Source: Syntrophomonadaceae bacterium
GTDB lineage: Bacteria > Bacillota > PH28-bin88
NCBI GenBank assembly: GCA_018333865.1
Contig: JAGXSE010000037.1
Coordinates: forward strand, 94,048 to 158,047
Reading direction: 5' to 3'
DNA: 64,000 bases
The position numbers and the translations under genes were made by a program. Positions 55,489 to 64,000 of this stretch are shown here, piece after piece. The notes under the pieces were generated by a model. It was not told the origin of the DNA, did not search any database, and saw only the letters and a program-made list of their open reading frames with translations. Each line of letters begins with the position of its first letter. Positions within the stretch are counted from its first letter, which is position 1.

Positions 55489-56148
55489 TCAACCACCCAG
55501 CGTGATGTCTTGCTGTTCATACCACCTTAAGGCACTGATGAAATGATCCGGTTTATAGTCCGGCCAAAGCTCATCAACTACAAAAAAATCTGCATAAACC
55601 GATTGAAGTGGAAGGAAACCACTTAAACGTCTTCTGCCACCCCATCTTACTATCAAGTCTATTCGTGAAACGTCTTTTGAGGCAACGGTGTTTTGTATAT
55701 TTGCCCTGATGAGCTTTTTATCATACGAACAAACACCAACAAAGAGATCCCATTGCCAACTGTAATTTACCAAAAAATTAATCTTAATTAATCCTCGTCC
55801 GAATGTAACTCTATTTGTGTAAGGAATAAGTTCTTTTGGAAATAAAGGGGATTTATAATTTCCAACTACTAACAGCGCAGCATCCCTCTGAGCCAGTCCC
55901 CTGACAGCCTTTATGCATGCGTCCTGAAAAGAGGCTGTCTGCTCTGGAGGCCTTTTTGTATTGTCTTGAGTAAACCCATAAAAAGTTATTTCCTCAATCC
56001 CTAATTCCAGGCACTGTTCATAAAGCCTGAAACCAGGATCAATACCTTTTTCGTATCCGTCTTGCTTCCTGAGACCATGCTGCACAGCCCACCTACGGTT
56101 ACCATCCGGAATTATTCCAACATGCTGCGGTATTCGCTTGAAATTCAT
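55489..56148 (-). CDS. Divergent cis-prenyltransferase (undecaprenyl-diphosphate-synthase family)
   Basis: About 219 residues. The N terminus has the family signature PQHVGIIPDGNRRWA with the catalytic Asp. The C terminus has RLSGFLPLQSVYADFFVVDELWPD. The segment that usually reads RTSGEQRLSNF, with a Mg-binding Glu, here reads RWGGRRRLSGF, so that Glu is missing. GYEKG also replaces the usual GH-type motif. It may therefore be a second prenyltransferase with altered activity, not the housekeeping UppS. The ATG at 56148 has GGAAGG upstream; a longer frame to 56295 lacks a site. Confidence 0.8.
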   Translation of the reverse strand: MNFKRIPQHVGIIPDGNRRWAVQHGLRKQDGYEKGIDPGFRLYEQCLELGIEEITFYGFTQDNTKRPPEQTASFQDACIKAVRGLAQRDAALLVVGNYKSPLFPKELIPYTNRVTFGRGLIKINFLVNYSWQWDLFVGVCSYDKKLIRANIQNTVASKDVSRIDLIVRWGGRRRLSGFLPLQSVYADFFVVDELWPDYKPDHFISALRWYEQQDITLGG

Positions 56149-56342
56149 AAAACTATCCTTCCATTTAGTTAACGAATATTTTTTCCTTATTACCCATTTA
56201 ATATTCGCGCACAAGATAAATAACATTTTTAATTCAAAAAAAAATGTCACGCCTGGTGACCTTAATATAACAAAACATTTTTCGTCATTATTCAAGTCCT
56301 TTTAAAAACAAATGATCATCCGGCTAACAAAGGCATAACTGT

Positions 56343-57608
56343 TCATGCTTCTCTAGTTAACCGCAGTTGCACGACCTCACAGGCTGACCCCAATCTTAGG
56401 GGGAACCAATCGCCAGACCCCTGATGGACAAACATGACATTACCGTTAGCATTCTTATATATACCCCTGACATAACGGAACAAATGACGACCAGGATTAA
56501 AAATCTCCCATTCCTCACCTGCCTGAACCACTATCTGCCCACCATGGGTATGCCCTGCCAAAACAATTGACACATTCTGATCCATAATATAGTCAAAGGA
56601 ATGGGGGTGATGGGCCAGAAGAATCTTCAAAGCATTTGATGGGGAAGACACGGTTTGGTCAGCACGCCTTATAAAAGCCTCATAGTATATTTCTTGACGT
56701 GAGTAGTCAACACCTAACAACTTAATCGGAACATTGCCCGTATCAAGCATTACAGCTTCATTTAACAATAAGTTCAAGTCTGCTTTTCGCACTGTTTCAA
56801 TAAAATTGTTAGCGTCAAATATTTTATCATGGTTTCCAATACACAAATAGGTTCCCATCGGCGCGTATAATGCCCCGACTGTATCTACCAGGTCCGGCAA
56901 AAAAGTTAATTCTCTATCTAAAATATCACCTGTTATTACTATAATATCACTCTTTAATCCATTGGCTGCTGCCACTATCTTATCTACTCGCTCCCGGCCG
57001 GTAACCATTCCAATATGAATATCAGAAAGGTGGGTGATAGTAAAACCTTCTAGCCCTTCAGGCAAATCCTTAACTGGCAAATCAAGCGAATAGACCTTTA
57101 AATCTTGGCTGTTCGACCATGCTGCCAAAGAGCTTACACTAACAAGCAGCGGTGGAGCAGCAACAGTAGCTAATCGAACAAACTGCCTGCGGGTTAAACC
57201 TGCATTAGATTTGTTAAAACTAGGTTTAAGACCGCTAGTATCACTATTTTCGGATTTCACTGGCGGGATTTTATTTTTCCGCTTGTCGAAAACCTTGATC
57301 ACAGCCCAAAGAGGAATGCCCAGTACACTCATGACCAGCATCAAGACAAAGATTGCACAAATCCAAAAATAAAAAATTGTATGCCATAGCCACGGGATAG
57401 ATTTAAAAGAGAAATCAGTCCCTGGAATAACCATAATAATGAGCGGAACAGCAATTAATGTTGCCCAGACAAATAAAAGTATTCTGGCTAATTGCCGAAT
57501 ATTAGGATAGTTTTTCAAATCTTGGCGCAGCCATCGTTCACTTAGGAAGAACCATAAAAGATTGGCTAGTATAATTGCCCCCATAATTACGAAAAAATAG
57601 GAACGCAT
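56343..57608 (-). CDS. Membrane metallophosphoesterase
   Basis: 421 residues. Three N-terminal membrane helices (about 1-115) are followed by a Tat-like stretch TRRQFVRLATVAAPPLLVSV and a calcineurin-like phosphoesterase domain: HLSDIHIG, VITGDILDR, CIGNHDKI, LLAHHPHSFD and LAGHTHGGQI, giving all metal ligands. Relatives include YaeI/YkuE-type enzymes; the substrate is unknown. GGAGG stands before the ATG. It is a single gene. Confidence 0.88.
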   Translation of the reverse strand: MRSYFFVIMGAIILANLLWFFLSERWLRQDLKNYPNIRQLARILLFVWATLIAVPLIIMVIPGTDFSFKSIPWLWHTIFYFWICAIFVLMLVMSVLGIPLWAVIKVFDKRKNKIPPVKSENSDTSGLKPSFNKSNAGLTRRQFVRLATVAAPPLLVSVSSLAAWSNSQDLKVYSLDLPVKDLPEGLEGFTITHLSDIHIGMVTGRERVDKIVAAANGLKSDIIVITGDILDRELTFLPDLVDTVGALYAPMGTYLCIGNHDKIFDANNFIETVRKADLNLLLNEAVMLDTGNVPIKLLGVDYSRQEIYYEAFIRRADQTVSSPSNALKILLAHHPHSFDYIMDQNVSIVLAGHTHGGQIVVQAGEEWEIFNPGRHLFRYVRGIYKNANGNVMFVHQGSGDWFPLRLGSACEVVQLRLTREA

Positions 57609-57819
57609 ACAAGACCTCCAATATCAATAAATAGAAGTCATGCTTGGTTAGTCCTATGTTAAATGTTATCATAAAATACTGGTTTTACCAAGTTATCATT
57701 TTAACTTTTGTGACATACCCTGCCACTTAAAAGAGTTGCACAAAAAACGATATGCTCCCACCAGTGCAGCAAGAATTCTCCACGCGAGCTAATTTTCTTC
57801 AAAGGTGTTTATCAAAAAC

Positions 57820-58260
57820 CTATGCTTTTTTAGCCTTATACCTTTCCAAGAGCTTGCCACCAATTTCCGGATGCAATTTAGCAGCATGTATCAGATAGGA
57901 AAAACTGGAACCGCCATAAGGCGGATTGTCTCCCAATAGAGCCAGCTCCAAAGCCAAACGCGCCACATTGGTTATGCAGTCATCATGATGGTTATCCTGG
58001 CAATTTTGACACTGATGTAAAATTTCAGCCAATGCTTCCACCAGGTCCTCTTGATAATAAATTTTCATATCTCCTTGGGGGACAAGATTTTTGCCCTGGG
58101 GAATTGAAAGTGCCTTTTTTTGCATGGCATACTCCAAAGCAATTTTGGAAAATCCGACCAGGCACTTGCTTTTTGCGCAGACCTGACATTCATCGATGGT
58201 TTTACAGCATTTATCAACGAGCTTTTTAGCAGGAACAAGGTTTATAGCGTTAATGGCCAT
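57820..58260 (-). CDS. Cysteine-rich protein, partner of the siroheme-type reductase
   Basis: About 146 residues with two cysteine groups: CCKTIDECQVCAKSKC in the first third and CQNCQDNHHDDC in the middle. The latter also has two His. It is helical elsewhere, with no signal peptide. The ATG at 58260 has AAAGGAG upstream. It lies 51 bases after the reductase-like gene on the same strand and has no terminator between, so the two probably work together. Family not recognised. Confidence 0.7.
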   Translation of the reverse strand: MAINAINLVPAKKLVDKCCKTIDECQVCAKSKCLVGFSKIALEYAMQKKALSIPQGKNLVPQGDMKIYYQEDLVEALAEILHQCQNCQDNHHDDCITNVARLALELALLGDNPPYGGSSFSYLIHAAKLHPEIGGKLLERYKAKKA

Positions 58261-58311
58261 ATAAAATCTCCTTTCGACTGATAAGCAATTTTGCAAACAA
58301 TCCGCTGACAA

Positions 58312-59022
58312 CTACGCCAGACCAGCAAACTTTAAAAATTCATCCTGATCCGGCGGTTTCAACTGCAGACTATCCTGCGGAAGCTCAAACTTATCCTTTC
58401 CAACACGATTGATGGTCCGGCATAACCGTTCATGGGGCAGGGCTTCCGTCCGGTACCGATCCAGAATATACCCTATAGCCTTGGCTATTTCGTTTTCGTC
58501 GATGTTCTCAATTAAATGCTGTCCATGCTCCGGTGACCGGCTGCCTCCCCGGCCTCCCAGATAGAGGGAAAAACTGTTGAGTCCAACAGCAACTATCCCT
58601 AAATCAGCGCAAAAGGGGTCGGTACATCCCCGATGGCAGCCGGCAACAGCAATTTTGAAATCCTTTGGCACAGGCTGCCCCATAAATTCTTCCTGCAATT
58701 TTATCCCGAGGCTCAACACGTTGGTGACGGTTCGGGAACATAAATCCGGGCTGCCACAGCATACCTTGATATTCCTGACAACATTGCCGTAAGCTGATAT
58801 TTTAAGGCCGATCTCTATGATCCTATCCTTAAATTGTTCCACCTTGTCTTCGGCAACAAGAACAACCAGGGTTTGCCTGGTGGTCATTTTGCATGCAGGA
58901 CAATCTAATTCCTGAAGCAAAAACCCCAGTTTTTTTAACTGCTCAGCAGAAATAATTCCGCCGGGAGCCGCCACCACTGCTCCAATCAACCCGTTTCGCT
59001 GATAAAATACTGCTTCGCTCAT
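58312..59022 (-). CDS. Small nitrite/sulfite reductase-like [4Fe-4S]-siroheme protein
   Basis: 236 residues, about half the size of typical assimilatory enzymes. An N-terminal ferredoxin-like half domain (LIGAVVAAPGGIISAEQLKK) is followed by the cluster/siroheme motif CCGSPDLC...GCHRGCTDPFC and SFSLYLGGRGGS. It therefore probably binds one [4Fe-4S] and perhaps a siroheme-like tetrapyrrole. The substrate is not clear; sulfite, nitrite or a tetrapyrrole/cofactor step are options. An extended -10 promoter lies about 70 bases upstream. Confidence 0.8.
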   Translation of the reverse strand: MSEAVFYQRNGLIGAVVAAPGGIISAEQLKKLGFLLQELDCPACKMTTRQTLVVLVAEDKVEQFKDRIIEIGLKISAYGNVVRNIKVCCGSPDLCSRTVTNVLSLGIKLQEEFMGQPVPKDFKIAVAGCHRGCTDPFCADLGIVAVGLNSFSLYLGGRGGSRSPEHGQHLIENIDENEIAKAIGYILDRYRTEALPHERLCRTINRVGKDKFELPQDSLQLKPPDQDEFLKFAGLA

Positions 59023-59090
59023 AACAGGTCCTCCTTTTTGATGATTTTAAATGCTTTATGTTGATATTTGAGCACATCCTCATAAGCATA

Positions 59091-59100
59091 ATTATACCAA
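59091..59100 (-). promoter_or_regulatory. Extended -10 promoter of the siroheme-type gene
   Basis: On the minus strand TTGGTATAAT, a TGnTATAAT extended -10 without a clear -35. The rest of the intergenic region 59023-59423 shows no gene. Confidence 0.55.
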
Positions 59101-59423
59101 GTTCACTCTGACATCTGCTGTCGGGAATATATTTTCGGTTGAAAATTATTATAACAATGCCTATGCAGTAACGGGTGCTACTGGTCAATCGACCACGATA
59201 TACATATTTCAGCATTTTTTTTCATTTTCCTTTTTTAAGCTCCAGCAGTTTTGCCGGGATTGACAGCACAGGCAAACACTGGTAGCTAGCATTACCTCGC
59301 AGTAACGCACTTCGTCAATAGCCCAGCCGGTTAGTTTCAATTTTTGAAACGTCACGGTAAAAATGGGATATGACTGGGACAACCCGCCCCCTCTGCGCAT
59401 TATTGGCACATGCAAATTATATT

Positions 59424-59452
59424 TTGATAATCGCAACACACTTGTGTATAAT
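59424..59452 (+). promoter_or_regulatory. Promoter of the toxin-antitoxin pair
   Basis: TTGATA (59424-59429), 17 bases, TATAAT (59447-59452). A CACACTTGTGT palindrome touches the -10 and could be the autoregulation site. Confidence 0.8.
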
Positions 59453-59481
59453 ATATATAGCACGATTGTGAGGTGTTTAAA

Positions 59482-59769
59482 ATGAAGCTAGTTTCAGTCC
59501 GTGACCTGAGGCAACGCTCGTCTGAAATCTGGGGCCTTTTGCGGGAAGAAGGAGATCTGGTTGTCACTTCCAATGGCAACCCGATTGCATTACTCTCGGA
59601 TATCAGCGAAAGCAACCTGGAGGAGTACCTGCGCCACGTCCGCCGGATTCGCGCAACACTGGCGGCCAACTCCATTCAGGAACGCTCCCGTAAACTGGGA
59701 TTAGACCAGATGCCTGCTGAAGAGATCGATGCCGAAATAAAAGAGGCCAGGCGAAACCGCCCGCGATGA
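59482..59769 (+). CDS. Phd/YefM-type antitoxin
   Basis: 95 residues: MKLVSVRDLRQRSSEIWGLL...GDLVVTSNGNPIALLSDI, the DNA-binding Phd fold, then a helical charged tail that should wrap the toxin. GAGGTG lies 6 bases before the ATG. The stop overlaps the toxin start by ATGA. Confidence 0.85.
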   Translation: MKLVSVRDLRQRSSEIWGLLREEGDLVVTSNGNPIALLSDISESNLEEYLRHVRRIRATLAANSIQERSRKLGLDQMPAEEIDAEIKEARRNRPR

Positions 59770-60182
59770 ACATTGTGCTTGATACGAACGTATTGGTTTC
59801 CGGATTGCTCAAGGCACACAGCGACGCAGGATCAATTATAAGGCTGGCAATATCCGGTTCCCTGGCCATTGTTTATGACTCCCGGATCCTGGCGGAATAT
59901 CGCGACGTGCTTTATCGTCCTAAATTCAGGTTTGAGCAGTTTGAAATCGAGGCGATTTTAGCTCAGTTCGAAGCCGAAGGAATCCTGGTCATGCCCAAGC
60001 CCCTGCAGTCGAAATTGCCAGACAGGGATGACGAGCCGTTTTTGGAAGCGGCCCTTGCCGTTAGCGATGCGATCCTTGTAACGGGCAACAAAAAAGATTT
60101 TCCGCTCCCTTCCGGTAGCGGGCTCCTTATTTTCAGCCCGGGAGAGTTTATTGCTCATTGGCGAACGAAGATCAGTGGCTAG
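59766..60182 (+). CDS. PIN-domain toxin (VapC-like, COG1569 type)
   Basis: 138 residues: MNIVLDTNVLVSGLL with the first acidic residue, RILAEYRDVLYRPKF, PDRDDEPFLEAALA and AILVTGNKKDF, giving the acidic PIN cluster. Probably an RNase neutralised by the upstream antitoxin. Confidence 0.88.
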   Translation: MNIVLDTNVLVSGLLKAHSDAGSIIRLAISGSLAIVYDSRILAEYRDVLYRPKFRFEQFEIEAILAQFEAEGILVMPKPLQSKLPDRDDEPFLEAALAVSDAILVTGNKKDFPLPSGSGLLIFSPGEFIAHWRTKISG

Positions 60183-60301
60183 GCAGCATATCTCTCTTAG
60201 AGTTATTAAACGATTTTTGAAACGTCCCATTAAAAGGGTGGTTGTAACCGAAAACACATTTTTAGCAATCATTGCAAGCGGGTTTCAAGTAGCCGTAGCA
60301 T

Positions 60302-62062
60302 TCACTCTTCGATCAATTCCAGCAAACCTGCTGAATCGGCAATCATGTCTTCCATCTCAACCTCCAACCGTCTGTTATAAAAAATGTAGAGTAGTGATGT
60401 GGCTCTGGAAATTGCCGTGTAATTAATTAATCTGTCCTCATTATCCTTGAAACCTTCAACATCAAGAACACATACTACTGTAGCCTCAAGTCCCTTGAAG
60501 CTTTGAACTGTGCTGAACTTGATGCTGTTATCAAGCAACAGCTCAGGTTTCAGGTTAGTTATGTCCTGGAAACTACAGATGTCTCGGAAAACGTTTTCAC
60601 CTTTCAGGCAGGAATTTTCATACCTGAACCTTGAAAGAAGCAGGATTGTCCCGGGCCTTATTCCCTGCCCTATCAGCCTTTTTACAGCTCTGAGCAACCT
60701 GATCCTCTCATCACTGAAATCGGAATAAGGTTCCCTCAACACATTCTCACCATCAACCCGGAAGAACCGTTCAGGTTTCATGCCAGTTAAGAGGGTATTG
60801 TATATTCCTATCGGTCTTGTATTCCTGCAGTTGGTGTCCAGCGTTAACAGGGCTGGTTGGTATCCCTGAATCAGTGCCAGCCCCTCTTCCATGTAGGGAT
60901 TGTAGAGGTTCTGGTTGGGGTCGTAACAGAAGTGCCAGTTTCCCCCCTGAAATCCGCCCCTAATCATAATATCCATACACATTATATACTCATACCGCAG
61001 CAAGTCCTGTCCCTCATCGACTACCAGAGTATCATACTGGTTTGCCAGAGGTGCATCCAGACACATTTTCATGAAGTTTTCGGGCAAGACTGTCTCGTAA
61101 TAATACTTTTCTTTGGCCATGTGCAATGAAAGTTGATAGCCCCTTGATTCTAGCGCCTCCAAAATAAACCCGTGAAATGTATCAATGATAAGGTTCCCCA
61201 TATGGGGTTCGGTCTTTTTGGCAACTGACCTGAGATTTAAGCAAAGATTCCGGTTAAAACACAGGAATAATACCCTTTTACCACTGAGAGCCTTTCTCCT
61301 GGCCTGTTCAAAACTCAGGAGGGTCTTGCCTGTTCCAGCACCACCTCTGAGTAGAATACACCTGTTGTCCCTAGCCATTGATAGTCGCTCCATCTGTTCC
61401 CTTGTTAAAGCAAGGAGTTTTTCCTCGGTACGTTCCACAATATATCCCAGAGAGGGGATGAAGCCGAAGTCACCACGCAAATAACTCTCTGCTCTGTTGA
61501 TATTAACCCCTGAGAGGGTTCCACCCGAAAACCCGTGTTTTCTCTCCAGCTCCCTTTTCCAGTACTCAAATACTTCCTCAAAATACTTTTCAATTTCATC
61601 CAGAGAACGTCTGGTATCGAAGACTACCTCCTGGATTATGTCTGGCCCTTTCTGGGTAAAAGGCATATCCGGGAATACCACGCCACAAGCATACTGACAC
61701 CTGGCTACCGGGTCTCCAACCCCAAACTGCTTTCCGATATGCTTTCGTAGTGTTTGCATATTGGAGAAAACTTGCATGAAGGGTCCGACTGACTTTTGAG
61801 TCTCCACTCCATATCTGCCGGTGAAACACCAGAGTCCTTCCCGACGAGAAACATGCCCTCCCTTAACCTCAAGACAGAGAATTCCTCTTTTGCTCAAAAT
61901 TACAAAGTCTATCTCCCCAAAAATCTTTTCCTGGTGATATGCAACACCAAGGGAGTGAAGCACGGTATAGTCCGCATCAAGTCTCTGCAAAGCGTGGAAG
62001 AACTTCTTCTCCCCATCGCTGGTTATTCTTTCATCATAAAAGGGCGGGATCATCCTGCTCAT
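60302..62062 (-). CDS. NERD-domain UvrD/Rep-like helicase
   Basis: About 586 residues. The N-terminal NERD nuclease-like domain is GEKKFFHALQRLDADYTVLHSL...GEIDFVILSKRGILCLEVKGG. An SF1 helicase follows, with Walker A LRGGAGTGKTLLSFEQA, LVVDEGQDL, and late motifs FSTVQSFKGLEATVVCVLD and YTAISRATSLLYIFYN. Such proteins are often found in defence islands. The ATG at 62062 is only weakly spaced from GGGAGG, which lies at the end of the upstream drmB-like gene, so the two are coupled. Confidence 0.85.
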   Translation of the reverse strand: MSRMIPPFYDERITSDGEKKFFHALQRLDADYTVLHSLGVAYHQEKIFGEIDFVILSKRGILCLEVKGGHVSRREGLWCFTGRYGVETQKSVGPFMQVFSNMQTLRKHIGKQFGVGDPVARCQYACGVVFPDMPFTQKGPDIIQEVVFDTRRSLDEIEKYFEEVFEYWKRELERKHGFSGGTLSGVNINRAESYLRGDFGFIPSLGYIVERTEEKLLALTREQMERLSMARDNRCILLRGGAGTGKTLLSFEQARRKALSGKRVLFLCFNRNLCLNLRSVAKKTEPHMGNLIIDTFHGFILEALESRGYQLSLHMAKEKYYYETVLPENFMKMCLDAPLANQYDTLVVDEGQDLLRYEYIMCMDIMIRGGFQGGNWHFCYDPNQNLYNPYMEEGLALIQGYQPALLTLDTNCRNTRPIGIYNTLLTGMKPERFFRVDGENVLREPYSDFSDERIRLLRAVKRLIGQGIRPGTILLLSRFRYENSCLKGENVFRDICSFQDITNLKPELLLDNSIKFSTVQSFKGLEATVVCVLDVEGFKDNEDRLINYTAISRATSLLYIFYNRRLEVEMEDMIADSAGLLELIEE

Positions 62063-62072
62063 ACCGGATACT

Positions 62073-63711
62073 CTACACCTCCCTTTTCGATAGAAGAGGG
62101 CTGAAAAGGCCAAGGCTGCTGTTATCCAGCGATCCGACAATGGCAGCCCGATCCAGGAAGCAGTTTCTCGCCTCGCAGCTAGTTTCAGGCAGGAGAGTGC
62201 AGGAATGACATGCTGCTACATTAAGGGCTTCAAGCCCCTGGCCGGAAGATTGAATGCATAGCGGATCTGCTGAACACCAGCTTGACGCTTCAAGCATTTG
62301 GCGAAAGGTATTATCCAACCTGGCAGGTTCACCCTCACGGACCAGACCACCAAGGCTACCCTCAGAATCGTTAGAAGCCGTATAAAGCAGAACTCCGGCC
62401 ATGTCCAAACTATTGTCATCACTGAATGTTGAGTAGATCCTTTCCTTGATTGAGGCGCTGGAATAGCCGCACTGCAGTATCAGTTGTCTAATTAGAAGGT
62501 GGGAAAGGGTATGAAGGATAACATATCTGATCGACAGGTTCGGGATCCTGACCACTGAACGCCTTTCTGCATGCGCGAGCATGTAGCTGTAACGCTGCCT
62601 AACCTCTGGCAAATCTTCCCATTCCTGTATTTTTGATTGATTTAGTTTCAGGAAGATTCCCTCGCCCCTGAGTTCAATTGCCGGCAACCAGTTCTTCACA
62701 TCACGGCTTAACAAGTTAAATGATGATCTGTCATCAATATCCCACTCATTGGTAATCCTCTTGAATCCCCTTAACGCCAATACCTCACGCAATCGGAGGA
62801 CCTGCACAACCTCGTCCACATAATCCCCTGCAAATTCAGGCACCCCTGCCATTTTTGTTTTAAACTCGCCCTTTTCATCGGCAGAGCCTCGGAGAAAAGC
62901 ACTGTACTCCCCTTCAAGGATTTCCCGCCAGCTCTTTTGTACTACCAAACTACCATGATCCAGTTTGCGTTTGGCCTCTTCCAGCAATTCCACCGCTGTG
63001 CACCCACACTTTTTGGGTAAATTCCAGGCACTGACCACATTGAGAAAGGTGTTACGGTCATTGATCAGCGGCCTTAGTTTTGCCCAAACCTTGCCGAGTT
63101 CTACCTGGATTTGCTGGCTCCACGGAGGAATGGACAGTGCGCTGGAAGTTACCGCGAAGTGAAGATTTGTGGCCCCCCGCTGCATTGTCCTCATTACCTC
63201 ATCACAACTGGAGGGATCTCTGTCCCTTAGCCAAGGTCTTTGCTTATTGCATTTCATGCCCTTAAGGGCCTCATTCCCGAAACTACCGGCCATACTACGT
63301 TCACACTTCATATCACAGCCAGAACATCTGATAATAATACTTTCGAGGGTGGATTTTTCTCCCTTCATCTCAATAAAAAGCTCTGGTTGCCTCTCTCCCC
63401 TGCATTTCCCTCTGTGTACCCACCACTCGTAGGGAAAATCATCCAGATGGCCATTTTTACAGGCAACAACAAAACGGGAGGGGACAAGGCGAACCCTACA
63501 TCTCTCACACCGGGGTTTGGCAACAAATCCGAACTTTCGACCTGGCGCAAGCCGCTTACAGGTTGGACAGTACATCCAGTCGGGGAAACGAAAAGCCGGA
63601 ATTCCGTAACCAGTGGTCAACCCCAAATCAGTAAGGCTGGGAGGCGGAACAACAAAGTAATCAACCCCCAGATACTGTTGCAACGTGAGCGTCAAACTTT
63701 CCCCACCTAAT
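62073..63711 (-). pseudogene. drmB: DrmB-like DUF1998 protein (DISARM-type), 5' end removed by IS66
   Basis: About 545 residues remain. Seen: FRFPDWMYCPTCKRLAPG...PRCERCRVRLVPSRFVVACKNGHLDDFPYEWWVH, typical of DrmB, more Cys pairs (CSGCDMKC), and a C-terminal DUF1998-like part with HTLSHLLIRQL and CHSCTLLPETSCEARNCFLD. DrmB proteins normally begin with about 20-40 more residues leading to a GGESL-type segment. Here that segment (GGESLTLTL) abuts the IS66 end at 63712. A TTG at 63695 could restart translation, but the N terminus is lost. DISARM membership is inferred from this one gene; drmA and others would lie beyond the window. Confidence 0.7.
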
Positions 63712-64000
63712 GTAATGGCGGAGTCAGGTCTGTGGGCGTAAAATAACCCGCCTTTTTAGGAGGCGGGCATTTCGTCACTTATTTTCCTGATCCGGCACCT
63801 GGCCGGCAAGCTGTTGGACCATGGAAGCAGTTTGTCTAAGGCATCTCGATCTTTGACATCCATATTAGGCATCTGTTCGAACAAGTAGATCAGGTAGGTG
63901 AAGGGGTTTAAGCCATTTTCCTTGGCCGTTTCGACGATGCTATAAATCGTGGCGCTGGCCTTCGCACCATGAGGCGTATTCGCAAATAGCCATCCCTTGC
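63712..64000. mobile_element. IS66-family insertion sequence, partial
   Basis: It begins GTAATGGCGGAGTCAGGTCTG, the GTAA-start of IS66 terminal repeats, followed by a GC-rich hairpin and the 3' end of an IS66 transposase on the minus strand. It continues out of the window. Confidence 0.75.
63756..64000 (-). CDS. IS66 transposase TnpC, C-terminal fragment
   Basis: About 81 residues to the stop at 63756: KGWLFANTPHGAKASATIYS, IVETAKENGLNPFTYLIYLF and EQMPNMDVKDRDALDKLLPW match the IS66 transposase C-terminal domain. The gene starts outside the window. Confidence 0.85.
   Translation of the reverse strand, partial: KGWLFANTPHGAKASATIYSIVETAKENGLNPFTYLIYLFEQMPNMDVKDRDALDKLLPWSNSLPARCRIRKISDEMPAS

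Overview
The window looks like the chromosome of an anaerobic, acetogen-like Firmicute (class Clostridia, probably a Peptococcaceae relative). The reasons are strong AGGAGG ribosome binding sites with frequent TTG and GTG starts, sigma-A promoters, a CIRCE-controlled groESL operon, a DnaD protein, DegV, and a full Wood-Ljungdahl carbonyl-branch operon in Moorella-like order. I cannot name the species.

Left part (1-5220): a DUF3786 protein, tRNA-Arg, a DnaD-like protein, TrkA, an unrecognised P-loop protein and an unrecognised hypothetical protein. Centre-left (5242-31606, all minus strand): one very long apparent operon of 19 genes. Read 5' to 3' it starts with an archaeal-type CODH/ACS set (methyltransferase, corrinoid protein delta subunit, CdhA, CdhB, CdhC, corrinoid protein gamma subunit). 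It continues with a complete bacterial-type set (a DUF166-CODH fusion, AcsB, AcsC, AcsV, CooC, AcsD, AcsE). It ends with an electron-transfer module for the methyl branch (HdrC, HdrB, a giant HdrA fusion, MvhD, MetV, MetF) and an intrinsic terminator. Two different acetyl-CoA synthases, two CODHs, two corrinoid protein pairs and two methyltransferases therefore sit in one transcription unit that shares a single CooC-type ATPase and a single corrinoid activator. This is the main discovery of the window.

Centre-right (33108-53162): a tRNA operon (Pro-Glu-Asp-Thr-Tyr-Gln) split after tRNA-Thr by a 19.5 kb integrative conjugative element of visibly higher GC. The element is bounded by a 47-bp repeat of the tRNA-Thr 3' end. 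It carries integrase, an Xis-like protein, a relaxase with accessory proteins, a minimal type IV secretion set (split VirB4, PrgI/VirB3-like, TrbL/VirB6-like, small pilin-like protein, VirD4, M23 peptidase), a CpaE/ParA-like ATPase and a P4-type primase-helicase. I see no obvious cargo genes. Its non-coding DNA is rich in structure: a palindrome array, modular perfect hairpins, a candidate oriT with 10-bp iterons, a candidate branched RNA and 8-bp iterons beside the primase gene. A consensus promoter just inside its right end can restore transcription of the displaced tRNA-Tyr and tRNA-Gln.

Right part (53163-64000): groEL-groES with CIRCE, a divergent cis-prenyltransferase homologue, a membrane metallophosphoesterase, a small siroheme/Fe-S reductase-like protein with a Cys-rich partner, a Phd/PIN toxin-antitoxin pair, a NERD-helicase, and a DUF1998/DrmB-type (DISARM-like) gene whose 5' end has been cut off by an IS66-family element that runs out of the window.
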